Shown here piece after piece: positions 16,959 through 24,974 of a stretch of DNA of 64,000 bases. The notes under the pieces were generated by a model that had not been told where the DNA came from, searched no databases, and saw nothing but the letters and a program-made list of their open reading frames with translations. Each line of letters begins with the position of its first letter. The stretch's first letter is position 1. Made by a program: the position numbers and the translations under genes. The stretch is from CAZHAX01 sp964530325 (lineage in GTDB: Bacteria; Chloroflexota; Anaerolineae; B4-G1), in contig CAZHAX010000007.1 in NCBI GenBank assembly GCA_964530325.1, positions 62,001 to 126,000 of the forward strand, written 5' to 3'.

Positions 16959-18808
16959 CGGGGCTGCTCCTCTCGGCTCTTCTCGCGGTACTGGCTTGCC
17001 TTCTCCTCTCGCCCGATGGCGATTGCTTCGTCCTCGCTGATTCCCCTTGCGGCGGCGTATCTTCTCAGCTCCTCGGTGATCTTCATCGAGCAGAACTTGG
17101 GCCCGCACATGGTGCAGAAGCGTTCGGCCCGGCTGGCTCGCTCGCCCTGGGATGCGTCGTGAAGCGTGGCCGCCGTCTCCGGGTCGAGTGCCAGGTTGAA
17201 CTGGTCCTGCCAGCGAAAGTCGAAGCGTGCGCTGCTCAGGGCGTTATCTCTCACCTGCGCGCCGGGGAACCCCTTGGCCAGGTCTGCAGCGTGGGCGGCG
17301 ATCTTGTGTGCGATTACGCCCGCCTTGACGTCGTCCTTATCCGGCAAGCCCAGGTGCTCTTTGGGCGTGACGTAGCAGAGCATGGCACAGCCGTGCCAGC
17401 CGATCAGCGCGCTGCCAATAGCGCTGGTGATGTGATCGTATCCGGGAGCGATGTCGGTCACGAGCGGGCCGAGCGTGTAGAACGGCGCCTCGCCGCAAGC
17501 CTCCTGCTCCCAGGCCACGTTGTCCTCCACCCAGTGCAGCGGTACGTGTCCCGGACCTTCCACCATCACCTGGCAGTCGTGCTTCCAGGCGGTCCGGGTC
17601 AGCTCTCCCAGCGTTTCCAGCTCTGCCAGCTGGGCCTCGTCGTTGGCGTCCGCGATAGAGCCCGGCCGCAGGCCGTCCCCAAGCGAGAAGCTGACGTCGT
17701 AGGCCCGCATGATCTCGCAGATCTCTTCGAAGTGCGTGTAGAGGAAGCTCTCCTCGTGGTGTGCCAGACACCAGCGGGCGATGATCGAGCCCCCACGGCT
17801 GACGATGCCCGTGGCCCTGCGTGAAGTGAGCGGGATGAAGCGGAGCAGCACCCCGGCGTGGATGGTGAAGTAATCGACTCCCTGCTCGGCCTGGTCGACG
17901 AGCGTGTCCCGGTAGATCTTCCAGGTGAGCTGCTCTGCCTGGCCGTCCACCCTGAACAGCGCCTCGTAGATGGGCACGGTGCCCACTGGCACCGGCGAGT
18001 TGCGCAGGATCCATTCCCGGGTGGTGCGGATATCGCCGCCGGTGGAGAGATCCATGACCGTATCTGCGCCCCACAGCGTGGCCCAGCGCATCTTCTCCAC
18101 CTCTTGCTCGACGCTCGAGGCCAGGGGAGAGGCCCCGAGATTGGCGTTGATCTTGACCCGGAAGTTGCGGCCGATGATCATCGGCTCGCTCTCCGGATGG
18201 TTCACGTTCGCCGGCATGATCGCCCGGCCGTTGGCTACCTCCCGGCGGACGAACTCGGGCGTGATCGGGTTGGGGATGGTCGATGCACCCGCCCGGGGCG
18301 GGTGCTGGTGCTGGAGCAGGTCCGTAGGCCCGGCCTGGCCCTGGCCGAGCAGCCCGGAGCCGGACGAATTCGGCTGATAGGTGGTCTCCAGAGGCTGGTC
18401 GCGCCCCAGGTTCTCCCGGATGGCGACGTACTCCATCTCTGGAGTGATCACTCCCCGCCTGGCGTAGTGCATCTGGGTGACGGCGGAGCCGGCCGCGGCC
18501 CGTCGGCGCTCTCTGCGAAGCGAGGCGGGGATCGACCGTTCTTCAGAGGCGCGACCAACACAGGGCTCGCTGTCGCCGCGTGCGGCGATCCAGTCCAGCC
18601 TGATCTCGGGCAGCCCGGAGGATAGGTCGAGCGCCTGGCTCGCTTCTGTCCACGGCCCGCTGGTGTCGTACAGCCGCAGCGCTCCGCCGGTCTCGCCGAG
18701 AGCCACCTCACGGAAGGGAACCCGAACTCCCGCTTGCGTTCCGCTCACGTAGACCTTGCGGGAGCCGGGATAGTGGGTTCCGTAGCCGTCCGTCTCCTTG
18801 CTGGCCAT
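16955..18808 (-). CDS. thiC: Phosphomethylpyrimidine synthase ThiC
   Basis: 617 residues from ATG at 18808, chosen for its GGGAG ribosome site and because it begins SKETDGYGTHYPGSRKVYV. ThiC is a non-canonical radical-SAM enzyme converting AIR to HMP-phosphate. The 4Fe-4S motif CTMCGPKFC is near residue 565; other family blocks are ANVNHPESEPMIIGRNF, TVMDLSTGGDI, NSPVPVGTVPIYEAL, GVDYFTIHAGV and RGGSIIARWCL. It is the first gene after the TPP riboswitch and its ribosome site lies downstream of the terminator-like hairpin. Confidence 0.97.
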   Translation of the reverse strand: MASKETDGYGTHYPGSRKVYVSGTQAGVRVPFREVALGETGGALRLYDTSGPWTEASQALDLSSGLPEIRLDWIAARGDSEPCVGRASEERSIPASLRRERRRAAAGSAVTQMHYARRGVITPEMEYVAIRENLGRDQPLETTYQPNSSGSGLLGQGQAGPTDLLQHQHPPRAGASTIPNPITPEFVRREVANGRAIMPANVNHPESEPMIIGRNFRVKINANLGASPLASSVEQEVEKMRWATLWGADTVMDLSTGGDIRTTREWILRNSPVPVGTVPIYEALFRVDGQAEQLTWKIYRDTLVDQAEQGVDYFTIHAGVLLRFIPLTSRRATGIVSRGGSIIARWCLAHHEESFLYTHFEEICEIMRAYDVSFSLGDGLRPGSIADANDEAQLAELETLGELTRTAWKHDCQVMVEGPGHVPLHWVEDNVAWEQEACGEAPFYTLGPLVTDIAPGYDHITSAIGSALIGWHGCAMLCYVTPKEHLGLPDKDDVKAGVIAHKIAAHAADLAKGFPGAQVRDNALSSARFDFRWQDQFNLALDPETAATLHDASQGERASRAERFCTMCGPKFCSMKITEELRRYAAARGISEDEAIAIGREEKASQYREKSREEQPR

Positions 18809-18852
18809 TGCTGTTCTCCCTGCTGGTGCCGCTCGGAGGTGGTACAAGAAAC

Positions 18853-18876
18853 GCCGCCTCCTGCGCAGGAAGCGGC
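18853..18876 (-). terminator. Terminator-like hairpin between TPP aptamer and thiC
   Basis: Ten-base arms GCCGCTTCCT and AGGAGGCGGC, with one mismatch, enclose a GCGC loop; the transcript continues GTTTCTTGT. Placed between aptamer and start codon it probably forms the switch's off-state terminator. The U-run is weak. Confidence 0.55.
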
Positions 18877-18907
18877 CTCTGGTTCCAGTGAACGATCTGG
18901 TTGGCGC

Positions 18908-19020
18908 GTCGTCTCCCTACGCCGGCATTACCCGGGTCAGGTTCGTCGGGTCGGCACCGGCCTCGCGGCCCGAACCACAGGTGCCTTCTCAGCCTGGTCT
19001 GCCCCAAGCTCCCCAGCGAC
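18908..19020 (-). promoter_or_regulatory. TPP riboswitch (THI element)
   Basis: On the minus strand the conserved TPP aptamer blocks occur in order: GCTGGGGAGC at the 5' end, GGCTGAGA (CTGAGA at 18987-18992), ACCTGA (18937-18942), and GGGTAATGCCGGCGTAGGGA ending near 18916. The flanks pair as expected. It lies about 110 bases ahead of thiC and presumably shuts the downstream run off when thiamine diphosphate is abundant. Confidence 0.95.
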
Positions 19021-19036
19021 TTGTTCGGACGAGGTC

Positions 19037-19065
19037 AGTATACCACGCCGGATGGGTAGTGTCAA
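19037..19065 (-). promoter_or_regulatory. Promoter for thiC run
   Basis: TTGACA (19065-19060) and TATACT (19042-19037) separated by 17 bases on the minus strand. Transcription would begin near 19030, just ahead of the TPP aptamer. Confidence 0.85.
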
Positions 19066-19129
19066 AGCCAGCCGCAGCCTGTTCAGACTTGCTGGCGGCT
19101 GGCGGCGTTGGCTATCCGTCGCCGGCTGC

Positions 19130-19159
19130 TTGACAGGGGTATAGTGGGTGCACTATAGT
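19130..19159 (+). promoter_or_regulatory. Consensus promoter facing a decayed gene
   Basis: TTGACA and TATAGT with an 18-base spacer. It fires into the CDP-alcohol phosphatidyltransferase remnant and could reach the PRPP synthetase. It is 64 bases from, and divergent to, the thiC promoter. Confidence 0.6.
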
Positions 19160-19515
19160 TGGAGCCGCATCGCCCGAATCAGGGAGGGCCTGTCAATGGG
19201 GCTAATGCCGATCCCGCAGCCGACTTCATACTGTCCGGCTGCGCCTTTCTGGCCTTCGTCGTCAGAGGCCTCTATCCCTGGTGGACGGTGGCGGTTGTCG
19301 TGCTCATGTTTGTTCAGTTCGTGGCCACATCCGGGCGCGGGGGACCTCGCTGCGATCTCGTGGGCAAGCACTACGGTGCATTCCTATGTGCGGCGGTTCT
19401 GCTCACGCTGTTGCTGCCAACGCGCGGCGTGCGCGCCGGCGTGCTGGTCGCCCTACCGGCGTTCACCGCGCTGTCTGCGGGAAGCCGCTTGCTCTCTTTC
19501 CGGCGCGGCCCGTAG
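19159..19515 (+). pseudogene. 5'-truncated CDP-alcohol phosphatidyltransferase remnant
   Basis: This frame encodes a hydrophobic protein with about three to four membrane helices (ILSGCAFLAFVV, WWTVAVVVLMFVQF, YGAFLCAAVLLTLLLP). It contains GANADPAAD, fitting the second half G(x)3D(x)3D of the family signature DG(x)2AR(x)8G(x)3D(x)3D. At the exact spacing for the first half the frame reads stop-Leu-Glu-Pro-His-Arg instead of DGxxAR, and no ATG, GTG or SD-backed start lies in frame between the promoter and the helices. It is best read as a decayed or truncated phospholipid-synthesis gene; a small membrane protein of new function is the alternative. Confidence 0.45.
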
Positions 19516-19536
19516 AGCGACTGGGCTGGGGAGCGC

Positions 19537-19565
19537 TTGGCTATCGCGGCGGGTTGGGCTATAAT
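19537..19565 (+). promoter_or_regulatory. Promoter for PRPP synthetase gene
   Basis: TTGGCT and TATAAT separated by 17 bases. The predicted transcript start near 19572 leaves only about 11 bases before the ATG at 19583. Confidence 0.7.
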
Positions 19566-19582
19566 GCGCATGGGGGGTGGAG

Positions 19583-20917
19583 ATGAAGGTACGGTACCGG
19601 GTTGTACAGTCCCGCTGGGCTGACGGCGGCGATTGGGTGAACGTGGGCTTCTTCTATCAGCGCGAAGATCGCAAGGATGGAGAAGCCCCATTGATGTTCC
19701 GTCACAACCTCAACGAGTTGCACTGTGTAGTGCGCCACGTAGACGAGACGATTCAGAGCGGAGAGTATAGGCTCCGCGACGTTCACAAGGCGGTCGTCTC
19801 CTGCGGCGAAGACTACCGCGTGCTGGATCAGATAGAGACCTACAAAGGGCAGGAAGAGGCGCTGTCGGCCGCGGCCAACTCGATCGAGGCGCAGGTGCTG
19901 GGCCTGCCGTGCGTCGACCCGGCCGGCGTGCCGGACAACGGCATACGTGTCTTCGCCGGGCGGGCCAACCGGCCGCTGGCTCACAAGGTAGCCCACCTCC
20001 TGGGGTTGAACCTATCCGCGGCCTCCATAACGCCGCTGCCCGACACCGAGGTGCACATTCTGCTGGATGAGGCTGTGCGGCGAAAGGACGTGTTCGTCAT
20101 CCAGCCGTGTACCTCGCCGGTAAACGACCATCTTGTGGAGCTCATGCTGCTGGTGGACGCTTTCCGGCGGGCCTCGGCGGGCAGCATCACCGCTATCATC
20201 CCCTACTTCCCCTATGCCCGCCAGGAGCGGATGGCGCGCGGCCGCGAGGCGATCAGCGCGCGCGTCGTAGCTTCCACGCTGGAGACGCTTGGCGTCAGCC
20301 GCGTGATCTACGTCGATATTCACTCTGAGGCCACGCAGGGCTTCTTCACTGTGCCCGTCGATCGACTCCAGGCCTTTCCTATCCTCACCGACTACTTCAG
20401 GGACAAGCCCTTCCTCAAGAACGCGGTCGTGGTGGCGCCGGATGTCGGCAGGGCCCGGCTGGCCAGCAAGTACGCCGAGGCTCTTGGCGTACCCCTGGTG
20501 GTGATGCACAAACGGCGCGAGCCTTCCGGCAGGGTCACCACGACGCACATCGTGGGCGACGTCCGTGGCAAGGTGCCCATCGTGATCGACGACATCATCG
20601 CCAGCGGCAGCGTCCTGACGGAGATACCCGAGCTCTTCAAACGGGGGGCCAGAGACGAGGTCTATCTGGCCATCACTCACGCCGTCCTTCTTCCCTCCGC
20701 TCTTGACCGGCTGAACGCGACCTGGGTCAAAGAACTGGTCGTCACGGACACCATCCTCGTGCCTCCGGCAAAGCGCCACCCGAAGCTCAAGATCGTCAGC
20801 GTTGCTCCGATGCTGGCCTACGCCGCGCGCGGAATCTACGAGGGCACTTCGATCAGCCCGCTCTGGGAGTCGGATGCCGTGCGCAAGCTCGGCTTCCGCA
20901 AGACGACAGACGAATAG
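19583..20917 (+). CDS. prs: Ribose-phosphate pyrophosphokinase (PRPP synthetase) with N-terminal extension
   Basis: 444 residues from ATG at 19583 (GGGTGGAG directly upstream; GTG at 19577 possible). The C-terminal 320 residues are the PRPP synthetase: IRVFAGRANRPLA (about 120), IIPYFPYARQERM, YVDIHSEATQGFF, the catalytic loop HKRREPSGRV (about 309) and the ribose-phosphate loop VIDDIIASGS (about 335, usually DDMIDTAGT). It makes PRPP for nucleotide, His and Trp synthesis. Normal enzymes are about 315 residues; the first 118 (KVRYRVVQSRWADGGDW...) are an unrecognised added domain. The altered PRPP loop and extension may mean changed regulation. Confidence 0.85.
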   Translation: MKVRYRVVQSRWADGGDWVNVGFFYQREDRKDGEAPLMFRHNLNELHCVVRHVDETIQSGEYRLRDVHKAVVSCGEDYRVLDQIETYKGQEEALSAAANSIEAQVLGLPCVDPAGVPDNGIRVFAGRANRPLAHKVAHLLGLNLSAASITPLPDTEVHILLDEAVRRKDVFVIQPCTSPVNDHLVELMLLVDAFRRASAGSITAIIPYFPYARQERMARGREAISARVVASTLETLGVSRVIYVDIHSEATQGFFTVPVDRLQAFPILTDYFRDKPFLKNAVVVAPDVGRARLASKYAEALGVPLVVMHKRREPSGRVTTTHIVGDVRGKVPIVIDDIIASGSVLTEIPELFKRGARDEVYLAITHAVLLPSALDRLNATWVKELVVTDTILVPPAKRHPKLKIVSVAPMLAYAARGIYEGTSISPLWESDAVRKLGFRKTTDE

Positions 20918-20986
20918 GTCCCTGCGGCTTGGCCCCGGCGTCTGCCTGCGGCGATCCCCCTCAGCTGGGCGCCTCGTGTGCGGCTG

Positions 20987-22027
20987 ATGAGTAAGCACGA
21001 ACGCGTGCGCGCGGTGGCGATGCTCTCCGGAGGTCTGGATAGCACGCTTGCTGCGCGCAGCATTCTCGAGCAGGGCATCGAGCTTACAGCCCTCCACTTC
21101 CGCACCGGCTTTTCCTACGTCGAGCGGGATCGGGCGCTGGGTCACGAGTTCGAGCAAGGGACGCCGGCAGAGCGAGCTGCACGGCAGCTGGGTATTGATC
21201 TCGAGGTGATCGACGCCTCGGTGGACTACCTCCCCCTCGTACTCAAACCGCGCTTTGGGTATGGCTCGGGCTTCAACCCCTGCATCGACTGCCGCATCTT
21301 CATACTGCGCCGGGCGAAGTCATGGATGGACGAACACGATCACCAGTTCGTTATCACCGGCGAGGTGGTGGGCCAGCGGCCAATGAGCCAGATGCGACCC
21401 GCGCTCAACACGGTGGAACGGGAGAGCGGCCTCCAGGGCTACCTGCTCCGTCCCCTTTCCGCCAAGCTTCTAAAACGGACGGTTCCCGAGGAGCGTGGCT
21501 GGATTGATAGGCAGCGGCTCTACGGGATCAGCGGACGGGGTCGGAAGGAGCAGATCAGGCTGGCCCAGGAGTTCGGGATAACCGACTACCAGCAACCATC
21601 CGGCGGCTGCTGCTACCTCATCGACAGCAACTTCTGCAGGAGGCTTGCCGACTTCCTGGAGCGCGAAGGGGCGGATGCGCTCACGCGCGAGCGGGCAGAA
21701 CTGCTCTCCATAGGCAGGCACCTGCGGTTGCCTTCAGGGGCGAAGGTGGTCGTCGGGCGGAATGAGCGGGAGAATGACTACCTGGAGGGGCGTGGCTCAG
21801 AGGGGCTGCTGCTGCAGACGGTTGGCCACCCGGGTCCTGCCACGCTTCTGCCGGGCGCACCTGCGCCGGAAGAAGTCGAGCTGGCCGCCCGGATCACCGC
21901 CGGCTACTCGGACGGAAGGGACGAGCCCAGCCTCGAGGTGCGCGTGCTCCGCGCCGGCAAGGCGGAAGGCGATGTGCTGACCGTCGCGCCCCTGCCCCCC
22001 GATTCCGTGCAGTCGCTTATCCTATAG
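20987..22027 (+). CDS. PP-loop ATP pyrophosphatase, ThiI/MnmA-like tRNA sulfurtransferase
   Basis: 346 residues from ATG at 20987 (GTG at 20978 is possible; no clear ribosome site). The PP-loop AMLSGGLDSTLAAR is at about 13-26. Cysteine pairs follow: CIDCRIF (about 99), and GGCCYL (about 206). GEVVGQRPMSQM is also characteristic of the ThiI/MnmA-like group. The last 80 residues (LPSGAKVVVGRNERENDYL) look like a small RNA-binding type domain attached to such enzymes. It likely adenylates and thiolates a tRNA uridine; substrate not determinable. Note that it lacks the ThiI THUMP domain. Confidence 0.7.
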   Translation: MSKHERVRAVAMLSGGLDSTLAARSILEQGIELTALHFRTGFSYVERDRALGHEFEQGTPAERAARQLGIDLEVIDASVDYLPLVLKPRFGYGSGFNPCIDCRIFILRRAKSWMDEHDHQFVITGEVVGQRPMSQMRPALNTVERESGLQGYLLRPLSAKLLKRTVPEERGWIDRQRLYGISGRGRKEQIRLAQEFGITDYQQPSGGCCYLIDSNFCRRLADFLEREGADALTRERAELLSIGRHLRLPSGAKVVVGRNERENDYLEGRGSEGLLLQTVGHPGPATLLPGAPAPEEVELAARITAGYSDGRDEPSLEVRVLRAGKAEGDVLTVAPLPPDSVQSLIL

Positions 22028-22043
22028 CGCGGCAGGTCTCTCT

Positions 22044-22072
22044 TTGACGACCCAGGAGAATCCGGGTATCAT
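22044..22072 (+). promoter_or_regulatory. Promoter for amidase, possibly leaderless transcript
   Basis: TTGACG and TATCAT with a 17-base spacer. Only nine bases separate the -10 element from the ATG at 22082, so the transcript would have almost no leader. Confidence 0.75.
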
Positions 22073-22081
22073 AGGCCCAGA

Positions 22082-22873
22082 ATGAGTGGACCGAGCGGGG
22101 GCGACAGGAAGAGGCTGTTCGGGCCGGGCAAGCGGGGGAGCGATGTCGTGGCCATCGCCTCTCGCATTGTTGTCGTCGTCACCTGCATCTCGGCGGCGGT
22201 GGCCATGATCCAGGGCGTTGCCGCCACCCCGGCCCCATCTACCGGTACTCCCGCAGCGACAGAGGAATCGTCGCCGTCGACGCCTGCTGCCACCGGCCCC
22301 GCGGATACCCCCTCTCTCACCTCCTCGCCCTCCGCAGCCCGTATCGGCATCGTGGCTGGTCACGCTGGTCACGACCCGGGAGCCGTCTGCCCCGACGGGC
22401 TGACCGAAGCGGAAGTCAACATGGACATCGCCCAGCGCGTCGCGAACCTGCTCTGGGCCTATGGCTACGAGGTTGACCTGCTGCAGGAGTTCGACCCCCT
22501 GCTGGATGGATACGCAGCCGACGTCCTGGTGTCCATTCACGCGGACAGCTGCGACGAGTACCCGGATGCCACGCCGGCGGCGAGCGGGTTCAAGGTGGCC
22601 AGCGTGACCGAGAGCGCTGTCCCCGAAGCGGAAGAGCGATTAGTGGCCTGCCTGACGGAGCGGTACGCAGCCCGTACTGGACTCTACTATCACGCAGGCA
22701 GCGTCACAGTGCACATGACGCAGTACCATACCTTCTACGAGATCGACGCTAATACCCCGGCCGCCATCATCGAGACAGGCTTCTTGCACGCCGACCGAGA
22801 GATGCTCACGATGCAGGCGCACGTGGTGGCACAGGGCATCGTGGACGGAATTGTCTGCTACCTGGAGAGCTAG
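22082..22873 (+). CDS. N-acetylmuramoyl-L-alanine amidase (Amidase_3)
   Basis: 263 residues. A membrane anchor (about 24-45) and a Thr/Ser/Pro-rich linker precede a zinc amidase domain from about residue 86. Zinc-site motifs are AGHAGHDPG (His near 93), the Glu in LTEAEVN (about 109), SIHAD (about 151) and catalytic IIETGFL (about 230). It cleaves the amide bond between MurNAc and L-alanine in peptidoglycan, outside the cytoplasmic membrane. The gene has its own promoter and no ribosome site. Confidence 0.9.
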   Translation: MSGPSGGDRKRLFGPGKRGSDVVAIASRIVVVVTCISAAVAMIQGVAATPAPSTGTPAATEESSPSTPAATGPADTPSLTSSPSAARIGIVAGHAGHDPGAVCPDGLTEAEVNMDIAQRVANLLWAYGYEVDLLQEFDPLLDGYAADVLVSIHADSCDEYPDATPAASGFKVASVTESAVPEAEERLVACLTERYAARTGLYYHAGSVTVHMTQYHTFYEIDANTPAAIIETGFLHADREMLTMQAHVVAQGIVDGIVCYLES

Positions 22874-22914
22874 GCGGGGGACGAGCCGGTCCGTGCTGGT
22901 GAACGGAAGCTGGC

Positions 22915-22943
22915 GGCCGCCGATGATGCGGCCTCTCTCTGTT
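22915..22943 (+). terminator. Terminator after amidase gene
   Basis: GGCCGC and GCGGCC arms around a seven-base loop, followed by TCTCTCTGTT. Sits between two convergent genes. Confidence 0.5.
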
Positions 22944-22945
22944 GC

Positions 22946-24946
22946 CTACTGCAGGTCCAGGTCGTAGTGGTACTGGGCCGGCTCGGTCGTAACCGGCGCC
23001 ACGGCGGATATGGCGATGACCGCTCGATGGGCTTTGCCTTCGAGAGGGATGATCCACTCCCCCGTCCGATCGTAGGCCAGCTCCAGCCGCTCCACGGTGA
23101 TCCCGCTGCCGTAGACGACCAGCTGGAGTATCCACTCTTGAGGCATGATGTTGGCCGTACGGACGAAGCCGGCCGCTTCCCATCCCCCGTCATCGGCCTC
23201 GAAGTCGGAATCGTAGCCAATCTCCGGGATGGCCACGTCGTCCAGCACGAGCCCCGGCCGGTTGACCGCGTCGTCGGTGATGTACTCGAATCGGAGCACG
23301 ACTTTGCCGCCCGTGTACGGGGATAGATCGACCTGTTCGAGTACCCACTCGGGGAAGAAGGAGCCGCCGCTTGCTCCAGTGTAGGCGCAACCGTAGGAGC
23401 TGAAGTTGGGGTCGAACGTGGTGCAGGACGGGGTGGGAACGATCTCCCAGCTCTCGCCATAGTCCGTGCTTATCTCCAGATAGGCGTAGTCCCAGTCCTC
23501 TTCGATATCGTACCAGGCCCAGTACTCCAGCGTTGCCTGACTGACGCCGCTCAGATCGAAGCTCTGGGTTATCGTTGTGTCCGAATCGTCGGCCCGGTTC
23601 GAGTACCAGCTGTACTGCCCGCTGTGAGCGGGTGCGTCCGCCAGCCCGACGCTGGTGGCGCCCTGGAACTGGAACAGCAGGGGCTGGTCCGCCTCTAGCT
23701 CGATGTAGTCAGTCCCGTACTGGTGAACCTCTGCGCTCCTGGACAGCGGCAGCTGTCGCTCGTCGTGCTCCTCTCCAATCGCGAACTCGGGCGGGTCGCT
23801 GTCACGATATCCGTAGGTGCCCTCGTCGACAGACGGATCGTCCAGCAAGTTGGCGAGCACCCAGTCCGCGAAGACGTCCTCGTGGGTGAGCGCCGGCGCG
23901 ATATCCGCGAGCACCACGTCCACGCCCTCAAGACCATTCTCCGGGGCTGCGGAGAGGGCCTGCGTCGCCTCCTCTCCGAAGCGATCGAGGAAATAGAGGG
24001 TGAACAGATAGGCCGCGCCATAGCTGGCAATGTTGTCGCCAGCCTCGTAGTCGAAGTCGTTAAGCTGGGTGTCCGGCGCGTAGGCGAAGGCGGCGGAGTG
24101 GCCGTGTGTGTCGAAGCCGTTCAGCGCTGATGCCAGATCGGCAAAACCCTCGTCCAGCCAGGTAGACTCATTCCGATCCTGGTACCATCGTATCATGTGC
24201 TGAAACTCGTGGGCGAGCGTGGCGTTGTAGTCGGTGCTGTTGATGCGCAAGAGGTCGGTGTTGATGTAGAACATCTCCATTTCGTTCGAGTCCTCACGGA
24301 TCGCGGAGACGAACTCGTCGGCGGCAGAGTAGATGCCGAGAATGGAGAAGCCAAGCCCGCCGGCGTGGAGGATGCTCAGATGGGGGTCGTTGTCGACTCC
24401 CGGCCTCCACTCGGAACCGAAGAACTCCCGGTTCGTGGGGTAGGTCTGGTCCTCGAAGGTGTCTGCTGCGCTGGCCAGGGTCTGAGGATCGAAGCGCACG
24501 CCGTCCTCAACCCACATGTAGACGTGTTCGGTCTTGTATTCGAGTATCGCGTAGATGTCGAACTGGCTATTCGTCTCCAGGTTCGAGCAGTGGAAGAGGC
24601 GTCGAGTGCCCACCGGGTAGTCCGGCGATCCCTCCGGGTTAGTACTCCGCGGCATGTCTGGATCCGTTCCCTCCAGCCTCGCGGCCAGCTCGTAGAGGTC
24701 GCGGATAGGAATGTCGGTCGACTGGAGCAGCAGCTCGGTCTCTTCGCCGATCTCTCCAGGTGGATCCGGGAAGAAATCGCCGGGCGTCCCGGCCGCGGTC
24801 GTGGGCGTGGAGCGGCCTGTCTGCCAATCTGTGGGCGTAGGCGGCCACTCCCAACCCGCGTTGGGGTCCCACGAGGGACAGCAGCAGCAACTGACGGCTG
24901 CCAGCAGGACCAGGGCGGCGAGGGGGGCGGCAATTGCCCGGCTCAT
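22946..24946 (-). CDS. Secreted zinc metallopeptidase, immune-inhibitor-A-like lipoprotein
   Basis: 666 residues. The N-terminus (PLAALVLLAAVSC) is a lipoprotein signal with Cys20, itself followed by three more cysteines, then a Pro/Thr-rich spacer. The catalytic zinc motif is AHEFQHMIRW (near 244) with WLDEGFADLA downstream supplying the third ligand. A jelly-roll domain (SYSWYSNRADD to LDDVAIPE) like that in immune inhibitor A metallopeptidases follows, then a C-terminal beta domain. It probably degrades proteins outside the cell. It is the last of a four-gene minus-strand run and starts 28 bases after the receiver-ParA gene. Confidence 0.85.
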   Translation of the reverse strand: MSRAIAAPLAALVLLAAVSCCCCPSWDPNAGWEWPPTPTDWQTGRSTPTTAAGTPGDFFPDPPGEIGEETELLLQSTDIPIRDLYELAARLEGTDPDMPRSTNPEGSPDYPVGTRRLFHCSNLETNSQFDIYAILEYKTEHVYMWVEDGVRFDPQTLASAADTFEDQTYPTNREFFGSEWRPGVDNDPHLSILHAGGLGFSILGIYSAADEFVSAIREDSNEMEMFYINTDLLRINSTDYNATLAHEFQHMIRWYQDRNESTWLDEGFADLASALNGFDTHGHSAAFAYAPDTQLNDFDYEAGDNIASYGAAYLFTLYFLDRFGEEATQALSAAPENGLEGVDVVLADIAPALTHEDVFADWVLANLLDDPSVDEGTYGYRDSDPPEFAIGEEHDERQLPLSRSAEVHQYGTDYIELEADQPLLFQFQGATSVGLADAPAHSGQYSWYSNRADDSDTTITQSFDLSGVSQATLEYWAWYDIEEDWDYAYLEISTDYGESWEIVPTPSCTTFDPNFSSYGCAYTGASGGSFFPEWVLEQVDLSPYTGGKVVLRFEYITDDAVNRPGLVLDDVAIPEIGYDSDFEADDGGWEAAGFVRTANIMPQEWILQLVVYGSGITVERLELAYDRTGEWIIPLEGKAHRAVIAISAVAPVTTEPAQYHYDLDLQ

Positions 24947-24974
24947 TTGCTCTCTGTGTCGTGTTGGTGGATCT

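Noticed and set aside
19148..19564. Alternative frame with a good ribosome site and ATG at 19196
   Set aside because: Composition (Ser, Cys, Pro, Arg-rich) is that of a shadow frame; the hydrophobic frame one base off carries the family signature.
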